Of a stretch of DNA of 64,000 nt, positions 58,080-64,000 are shown piece by piece. This DNA is from Lycorma delicatula (Eukaryota > Arthropoda > Insecta > Hemiptera > Fulgoridae). The notes beneath the pieces were generated by a model that saw nothing but the letters and a program-made list of their open reading frames with translations, did no database searches and was not told the origin of the DNA. Made by a program: the position numbers and the translations under genes. Where the stretch lies: contig NC_134456.1 of NCBI RefSeq assembly GCF_047948215.1, forward strand, positions 192,461,034 through 192,525,033, read 5' to 3'. Within the stretch, counting starts at the first letter, position 1. Each line of letters starts with the position of its first letter.

Positions 58080-58700
58080 GTTGGTATCTCAGCATCTCCA
58101 ATCAAAATTTGATTGTCATGCTAATGGGACCGATTGGTCCCATGTGTATTTTATATTTCTGAAGGTAAAAATAACAAACAGTATAGTAACCATTTAATTT
58201 AGTTCTTTTAAATAAAAATATTGCCTCTGTATCTGGAATCCTGGAGGTGAAAAAAACAATTGCTGAACGTTAATATAAAGCAATCTGTAAGCATGTATAT
58301 TAATAAATAATTAATGTTTCACGTTACGGAATATTTTTCTGCATTTTATGAGTGATTTTTGAATACTTGCTCTGTACATTTCTTTAATGATACAGGAGAC
58401 AATAAATATCTTTGGAAGATCCTTGATTGATTTCTTAACTTGAACTCTTGTCTAATGCAATGATTTTTAGTGATTAGCAGTACACCTGGCAGTACTAGTT
58501 TTTTACCTTAGATAAAACAACTTCAGTAGCAAGTTCAGTAACTCTTGTTGCTATTTGTAATAAAAGTGATCTTTTTATATATTCTTATTAAGATATTGAA
58601 GATTCATGTCAGTTTGAAGTAATAAATGAGGTAGAAATAAACGTAGAAGATATTTTTGATATTCTCAATATTCTGCCCACAGAAAAGATAATTAGATGAT
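58080..58700 (+). repeat. possible piggyBac-like 5' remnant, copy 2
   Basis: Contains a palindrome with arms ATGGGACC and GGTCCCAT (about 58124-58143), then the coding piece CQFEVINEVEINVEDIFDIL and NILPTEKIIR (58604-58697). It is a direct repeat, imperfect, of 57706-57790 about 900 bp away. Confidence 0.35.
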
Positions 58701-59148
58701 TTTTGTTTTTTGAGAATTCTATTTGAAAAATTTCAATAGAGTTTCCTTGAAAAAATAACGTCTGTTAGTCAAATCAGTCTTTAGGAGGCTACTACAATAA
58801 TAGAGAAATATATTAAGTTATCTTTTACTGTCTCATTCCTCTTCTGGCATTAGTTACTTTATCCTTGCATACAGATTTTCTAATACTTTCTTATTGTACT
58901 GGTAAACTTCCTGTTGGGGGCTTAGATTCTGTCACTTCCTTTCTTTAACCTCAAATTATAGAATTGTAATATATTTTATCTTATGTGTACATTCGAATGA
59001 AGTCATTTATGGTTTAATTTATTTAAAAATTTGTTGTTTCTTCGATTCAAATGAGCAGAGTTTAAATACGAATGAACATTGCTTTAAACAGAATTTTTTT
59101 TTAAGAACAAAGCTTTAAGTACTTTATTACTTACCCCACTTCATCTTA
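58701..59148. other. intron sequence; no gene seen
   Basis: AT-rich, nothing recognised. Confidence 0.5.
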
Positions 59149-59150
59149 TA

Positions 59151-59902
59151 CGAGGGTTATTCTTTTTTTCAAGGTCTGATCGGTCACGAAATTAAAACCA
59201 CAGTGAAAATAACAAATTTTTTATTTGTAACAAGTACTTACATAGTTACGCTATTTCTCTACAAAGTCGCCACTCCGATTATGACATTTGTTGTAATGTG
59301 GTACCAACTTTCCTATACCCTCGTCATAGAACAGAGCCGCCTGTGTTTTCAGACATGTTTCTATGCTGGTCTGCAGCTTGATGTCTGTGCCAAAGTGTTG
59401 TCCTCCTAGCCAGCGTTTCATGTGAGCAAAGAGTTGAAAATCGGATGGAGCTAAGTTTGGGCTGTATGGTGGGAGATCAAACACTTCCCAACAAAAACGC
59501 TGCAGGAGCTTCTTTGTTATAGCTGCAGTATGCAGCTGAGCATTGTCATGAAGAAAGACAATGCCTGATGACAACATTCTTCTCCGCTTATTCTGAATTG
59601 CCCTTCGTAGACATTGAAGAGTCACGCAGTATGAGGCTGCAGTGATGGTCATGTCACGTTCCATGAATTCCACCAAGAGGTGCAGACCAGTGTAGAAACA
59701 TGGCTGAAAACACAGGCGGTTCCGTTCTATGATGAGGGTATTGGAAAGTTGGTACCACGCTACAACAAATGTCTAAATTGGAGTGGCGACTATGTAGAGA
59801 AATAGCGTAACTATGTAAGTACTTGTTAAAAATAAAAAATTTTTTATTTTCACTGGTTTTAATTTCGTGACCGATCGGACCTTGAAATAAAAATAACCCT
59901 CG
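59151..59902. mobile_element. mariner family A, copy A4: palindromic derivative
   Basis: TA-flanked (59149-59150 and 59903-59904). Both ends are made of the 3' end of the family A element. The left 525 bp (59151-59680) is a minus-strand 3' half, with the transposase C-terminus on the minus strand (59676-59251, including FLHDNAQLHTAAITKKLLQR and NLAPSDFQLFAHMKRWLGGQ). The right 222 bp (59681-59902) is the 3' end in + orientation. The outer about 222 bp on each side are therefore reverse complements (59151-59375 and 59681-59902). The 5' half and the transposase N-terminus are absent, so it could move only with transposase supplied in trans. Confidence 0.92.
59251..59676 (-). pseudogene. mariner A4 transposase, C-terminal half
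   Basis: 142 codons on the minus strand from FMERDMTITAASYCVTL to VEK-stop. Two of three catalytic Asp residues are present (HDNA and LAPSD). MKRWLGG keeps tryptophan, unlike A1 and A3. No start or HTH domain. Confidence 0.85.
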
Positions 59903-60308
59903 TATTAAACTTATCTTTCATCAAATGTTCAGCATGGTTTTTACTACATAACGTGTCATTTTGTACATTGAATACAATGTTATAATTTACTTCTATTCTC
60001 TGTATTCATAATCCCTACTTTCCTAGCGTGAATTGGGTTTTACTAATCATATGTAAAATTAGAATATGCTAATTGAGAATCTATTTGTATAACATTTGTA
60101 CTTAATGTGCAAGAGTTGATGTTTTTATGTACATATTATCTATATTGGTAGAGTTTATAAAATAATTTTCTTTTAATAAAGTGATATTTTTTTTTAACTG
60201 ACAAATAATATATTGTCATTATTAGAAAGAAACAGTCACCTTCAGCTATGTAAAACATTTGCATGTTTTATTTCCACAACTAATTAGTAGCTATTTTTTT
60301 TGTTTTAG
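59903..60308. other. intron sequence; ends in a splice acceptor
   Basis: No gene. CTATTTTTTTTGTTTTAG (60291-60308) is a strong acceptor for the following exon. Confidence 0.7.
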
Positions 60309-60399
60309 GTATACATGGTTATGGAGGGTATGATAAGAGCTAATATATCTGGAAATGTTAAAAATCTGAAAACTAATGATTGGTTCATGGTAGTGGAAA
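60309..60399 (+). CDS. exon of CENP-C-like host gene (visible exon 6, cupin middle)
   Basis: 91 nt, phase 0 in and phase 1 out, donor GTAAGT at 60400. It reads VYMVMEGMIRANISGNVKNL and KTNDWFMVVE. It follows GKATNNT from the previous exon. The pattern V-x-Y-x-V-x-x-G, strand, L-x-T-x-D-x-F-x-V is that of a cupin barrel and matches the layout of the C-terminal CENP-C/Mif2 domain, where the corresponding region reads ...FYV-x-x-G...L-x-x-GD-x-F-x-VP. Exon phase and cupin pattern agree. The usual proline-asparagine strand after this point was not identified. Confidence 0.75.
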
Positions 60400-61523
60400 G
60401 TAAGTAAATTATTTTATTTAAAAAAAAAGAAATATACTCTCGGAATAATATAAATGAATCTCTTTTAGTATGGAAAAATTTAGTAATCTATGATAAAGCA
60501 CTGTAAGCACTTTTTCATGGTAGCTATTATCACTGTTTTGCTGAATTCAGATGAATTTATAAAAAAATAATAATTTGCCTGAACAATTTTGATAAAATTT
60601 TAATATATTTATTTTTCAGCTTTATTTATCCCTCTGAGGAGTTAAAATGTAGTCATTGTAAAAATAATAATTTCTTACATATTTCTTTAACTGCTAATTT
60701 TCTATATTAAATTTTGGTGAGTTTTATGTGCTTATGCATTGATTTTATTTCTCATTTGCTTTGTGCTTATTTGTTTTCTTTTAATTATCCTTACTTTATA
60801 TTTTCTAATCCAGAAGTCAAAATAATTTTTAGGATGAATTGAAATACTACTGCTGATCAGGTTGAAAGATTTTTGGTTAATTTACCATGCTCATGTGAAT
60901 ATTATTATAATTAGTAATTAGACTTCTGTTTAGAATTTGAAAAATCTTTCCAGTTATTCAGATTGACCCTTTTGTTCAATATGAAACGGAGACATTTGAA
61001 AAACCTAACCCAAGGTTGCTTAAAAATAACTTTTGATGATACCACTGTGCAGAGATTATACAACAGCATGTTACATATGAACATTGAATGTTATTAAATT
61101 ATTATAGAAATTAAATCTCTTCAAAATGGTTTGTATAATGGATAAACTTTTAATTTTTTTATTATGTGGATATTATTTTTGAACTTACCGAAATTTGTAT
61201 AAAAGAATTGAATAAAATTATATAAAAGAGTCACATAAGCTTGTAACATGTATAAATGGATTACCTGTTGAATCTTAAAAAAGACCAGAAATTCTCATTT
61301 TTTTAAAAATTGCAACTTTTCAAGAAAGTTTCATTTTTGGTGATCACATTATAAGGTGATCTCTTGTGTAAAGATTATGGATGTGTATAAAAGTATAGAC
61401 TTTTTTTTAAAGTACCATTTACAGGTTATGGTTGTTCCTGAGAGTAATGGTTATGGATGTGGATAAAAGTATGGATTATTTTTTATTAATAACTACCACT
61501 TGCAGATTATGTTCCTCAGAGTA
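60400..61523. other. downstream region; possible last exon and polyadenylation signal
   Basis: No certain exon. Two acceptor-like sites precede short frames that end in a stop: 60620 (after TTTATTTTTCAG, giving only about 8 residues) and 60954 (after AAATCTTTCCAG, giving about 27 residues including QIDPFVQYETETFEKPNPRL, stop at 61034-61036). An AATAAA lies at 61211-61216, about 175 nt after the second stop. Neither continuation shows the conserved cupin ending, so the true last exon may lie elsewhere. Confidence 0.3.
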
Positions 61524-62415
61524 CACAGTATGTCTAAAAAGTTCCCGAACTAAATTTCTGTAGTAAATAAAAGTAGTGCCATCTCTCAGACAACCAAGGA
61601 ACTATGTAGTACGATGTCTGACGAGTGTGTGTACAAAATTTCATTATGTTTTGCCTCTCCAGTCTAGATATATATTTGGCGTTTGCGACATGGAACAGAG
61701 AAGCGCAATAAAATTTTGTGTTTGACTTCAAAAATCTTTTGTTGAAACTTATTCTATTATACAGCAAGCATTCAATGAAGAAGCCGCATATCGTACTACA
61801 ACTTGCATGTGGTGGAAGCGGTTTAAAGATGGTAGAGAGTCGTTGGGTGATGATGAACAAAGTGGGAGGCTGTCAACAGCTGTTCACAATCAAAACTCTG
61901 CAAAAATGCGCGTGCAACTGGTCAAACTGTCCCAACTGGTAAAAACCGTGAATTCTAAATTCTATTTGGAATTCTATAATGAAACGCCTTATGTGTTGCA
62001 TTCGGTGAATCTGGACCGAGTACCAGGATCCAGGCAGTTGGATTCTTGCACGACAATGCCTCGGCACACATGGCAACAGTTTTAACATGTTATTACACCG
62101 CAAATGAAATAAATTTTGCTCAATCAAATCAAATCACCCAACTTGGCTTCAGCAGACTATTTTTTATTCCCAAAACTCATTGAAGATGAAAGGCCGCTTT
62201 TTTGACGACATTCCGGCCATCCAAAGGGCTTGCACTGAGCAGATGAAGGCAATAACACAAAGTGATTTCTCCAGAGTGTTTGACGGGCTCTACTGGCGCT
62301 ACAGCGAATATATAACTAGATAAGGATTCTATATAGAGGGCAAATGTGAGTAAATTTGTTTCTTTAAATCTGTAATTTATTTAATTTAGTTCGGGAACTT
62401 TTCAGACATACTGTG
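61524..62415 (+). mobile_element. mariner-type element D, internally deleted
   Basis: Outer repeats CACAGTATGTCTAAAAAGTT (left) and its near reverse complement (right, ending AGACATACTGTG) give about 32-bp near-perfect ends. The transposase starts at 61690 with MEQRSAIKFCV and, after a stop or shift, KRFKDGRESLGDDEQSGRLS (61813-61872). It then jumps within VKTVNSKFYLEFYNETPYVL to the region near the second Asp (LHDNASAHMATV, 62047-62082, frame-shifted). The third-Asp block follows as LASADYFLFPKLIEDERPLF (62140-62200) and GLYWRYSEYITR. The middle of the catalytic domain, including the first catalytic Asp, is missing. A TA lies at the left (61522-61523); the right flank is CG, not TA. Confidence 0.88.
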
Positions 62416-62576
62416 CGATTAGAATTTTTAATGATTTCAGCCAACCCAAATATTACTTCGGAGAGGAAGTTTCAGAAAAATAGTAACCACATTGTTATAG
62501 TCTTCCTGCAGGGGTCTTGTTGAATGCCCTTGTAAACCCATTTTATCTGTAAAATAAATCTGATCAGTTATGATTG
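62416..62576. other. no gene seen
   Basis: Short stretch between mariner D and the next element. Confidence 0.5.
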
Positions 62577-63757
62577 TTTTTTTTTTTTGTCTTCAGTCAT
62601 TTGACTGGTTTGATGCAGCTCTCCAAGATTCCCTATCTAGTGCTAGTCGTTTCATTTCAGTATACCCTCTACATCCTACATCCCTAACAATTTGTTTTAC
62701 ATATTCCAAACGTGGCCTGCCTACACAATTTTTCCCTTCTACCTGTCCTTCCAAAATTAAAGCGACTATTCCAGGATGCCTTAGTATGTGGCCTATAAGT
62801 CTCTCTTCTTTTAACTATATTTTTCCAAATGCTTCTTTCTTCATCTATTTGCCGCAATACCTCTTCATTTGTCACTTTATCCACCCATCTGATTTTTAAC
62901 ATTCTCCTATAGCACCACATTTCAAAAGCTTCTAATCTTTTCTTCTCAGATACTCCGATTGTCCAAGCTTCACTTCCATATAAAGCGACACTCCAAACAT
63001 ATACTTTCAAAAATTTTTTCCTGACATTTATATTGATTTTTGAAGTAAACAAATTATATTTCTGACTGAAGGCTCGTTTCGCTTGTGCTATTCAGCATTT
63101 TATATCGCTCCTGCTTCGTCCATCTTTAGTAATTCTACTTCCCAAATAACAGAATTCTTCTACCTCCATAATCTTTTCTCCTCCTATTTTCACATTCATT
63201 GGTCCATCTTTGTTATTTCTAATACATTTCATTACTTTTGATTTGTACTTGTTTATTTTCATGTGATAGTTCTTGTGTAGGACTTCATCTATGCCATTCA
63301 TTGTTTCTTCTAAATCCTTTTTATTCTCGGCTAGAATTACTATATCATCAGCAAATCGTAGCATCTTTATCTTTTCACCTTGTACTGTTACTTCGAATCT
63401 AAATTGTTCTTTAACATCATTAACTGCTAGTTCCATGTAAAGATTAAAAAGTAACGGAGACAGGGAACGACCTTGTTGGACTCCCTTTCTTATTACGGCT
63501 TCTTTCTTATGTTCTTCAATTGCTACTGTTGCTGTTTGGTTCCTGTACATGTTAGCAATTGTTCTTCTATCTCTGTATTTGAACCCTAATTTTTTTAAAA
63601 TGCTGAACATTTTATTCCAGTCTACGTTATCGAATGCCTTTTCTAGGTCTATAAACGCCAAGTATGTTGGTTTGTTTTTCTTTAATCTTCCTTCTACTAT
63701 TAATCTGAGGCCTAAAATTGCTTCCCTTGTCCCTATACTTTTCCTGAAACCAAATTG
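62577..63757 (-). mobile_element. RTE-like retrotransposon Q2, 5' truncated
   Basis: A second copy of Q1 (23956-27233) on the minus strand. It begins with the same poly-T end (poly-A of the element) and TGTCTTCAGTCATTTGACTG and keeps the RT from FGFRKSIGTREAI onwards: DLEKAFDNVDW, MYRNQTATVAIEEHKKEAVI, GRSLSPLLFN and LRFADDIVIL, then GSRITKDGRS. It carries the same TGA as Q1 (63092-63094) in KC-stop-IAQAKRAF. Q2 lacks the TTA-to-TAA stop of Q1 and has a 6-nt deletion after KKEAV. The join at 63757 with the foreign 5' sequence is abrupt. Sequence similarity to Q1 is very high by eye. Confidence 0.93.
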
Positions 63758-63760
63758 TGC
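62684..63760 (-). pseudogene. reverse transcriptase of Q2, C-terminal half
   Basis: Pieces 63760-63092 and 63052-62684 hold the RT palm (KAFD, QG-x-SLSPLLFN, FADD) and the C-terminal domain (YGSEAW, EAFEMWCYRRMLKIRW). The first catalytic region and the endonuclease are missing. The open frame extends past 63757 to 63880 only by reading into unrelated sequence. Confidence 0.88.
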
Positions 63761-64000
63761 CACAGAGCTCAGGGGATTCAGTCCCTGTGCATTATCACCA
63801 ACATCCATCCTCACAAGCGAGGATGAACAAAGGCTCCACAGAGGCTGTCCATCACCCATCCCATTGCTCGGTGTGAGCAATGGGGTGCCGAGGAGTGGTA
63901 CCAGCGAGGAGTTCTTATCAGTCTATCTGATCTTCTGGAGTGGACCACCATCCGAGACCAAGTAGCACAGCCTCATCTTTCTTCTCCTTTAACATAGAGG
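63758..64000. other. unidentified GC-richer sequence joined to Q2
   Basis: Sharply GC-richer than the surroundings. The segment includes CCTCACAAGCGAGGATGAAC (a short inverted repeat, CCTC...GAGG). No match to the Q1 5' part, so it is a foreign sequence, perhaps another transposon. It runs off the window. Confidence 0.4.

Noticed and set aside
1..64000. CRISPR arrays, bacterial operons, rRNA or complete tRNA genes, attachment sites
   Set aside because: None seen. The regularly spaced repeats present are microsatellites, and tRNA-like signals belong to SINE heads.

Overview
This is an AT-rich eukaryotic, almost certainly arthropod, sequence. There are no operons, no bacterial-style gene density and no recognisable tRNA or rRNA genes. 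Introns use GT-AG borders with T-rich acceptors, and almost all recognisable protein similarity comes from transposons: Tc1/mariner, R1-like and RTE-like non-LTR elements, tRNA-derived SINEs, pogo and PIF/Harbinger. From memory, the mix of mariners, RTE copies and short repeats resembles large insect genomes, perhaps a hemipteran such as a plant- or leafhopper relative. I cannot prove that from sequence alone.

The only host gene I can support lies on the + strand and is spread over about 49.5 kb. Its visible coding exons are 10892-11044, 27866-28936, 38045-38896, 48860-48949, 52636-52796 and 60309-60399. Every junction is in frame, and the exons total about 805 codons. The first exon carries a basic segment with a P-x-x-x-W core that resembles a CENP-C motif. 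Two very large K/N/E/D-rich exons follow. The last two exons read like the start of a cupin barrel of the kind found at the C-terminus of CENP-C/Mif2. I therefore propose a kinetochore CENP-C-like protein as a hypothesis. The 5' end is not seen and the 3' end is uncertain.

Everything else sits in or beside its introns. Positions 1-2300 hold an RTE-like relic (-). Positions 3.2-8.4 kb hold mariner-superfamily relics and a mariner copy (A1). Positions 6.6-10.4 kb hold two pieces of a zinc-finger-bearing transposon protein. Positions 12.1-15.65 kb hold an R1-like element, 16.7-18.8 kb a SINE and hairpin repeats, and 18.95-22.25 kb an RTE-like element (+). Positions 23.96-27.23 kb hold a nearly complete RTE-like element (-) with a perfect 12-bp target duplication. 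Positions 29.6-36.3 kb hold mariner copies B and A2, mariner fragments, a SINE, a GC-rich repeat island and a long CA/CT microsatellite. Positions 39.4-43.3 kb hold a pogo-like relic broken by an inverted duplication that contains a SINE, followed by mariner C. Positions 46.2-48.6 kb hold Harbinger, R1 and mariner fragments. Positions 49.7-52.1 kb hold an unclassified repeat, a mariner relic and a tRNA-derived repeat. Positions 54.2-55.9 kb hold mariner A3 and an RTE 3' end, 57-58.7 kb possible piggyBac 5' remnants, and 59.15-59.90 kb a palindromic mariner derivative (A4). Positions 61.5-62.4 kb hold an internally deleted mariner (D), and 62.58-63.76 kb a second, very similar copy of the RTE element joined to an unknown GC-richer sequence.

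The most useful leads are the CENP-C-like gene with symmetric giant exons, the palindromic mariner A4, the SINE/pogo inverted duplication at 41.1-41.45 kb, and the stop codons shared between separate copies of two transposon families.
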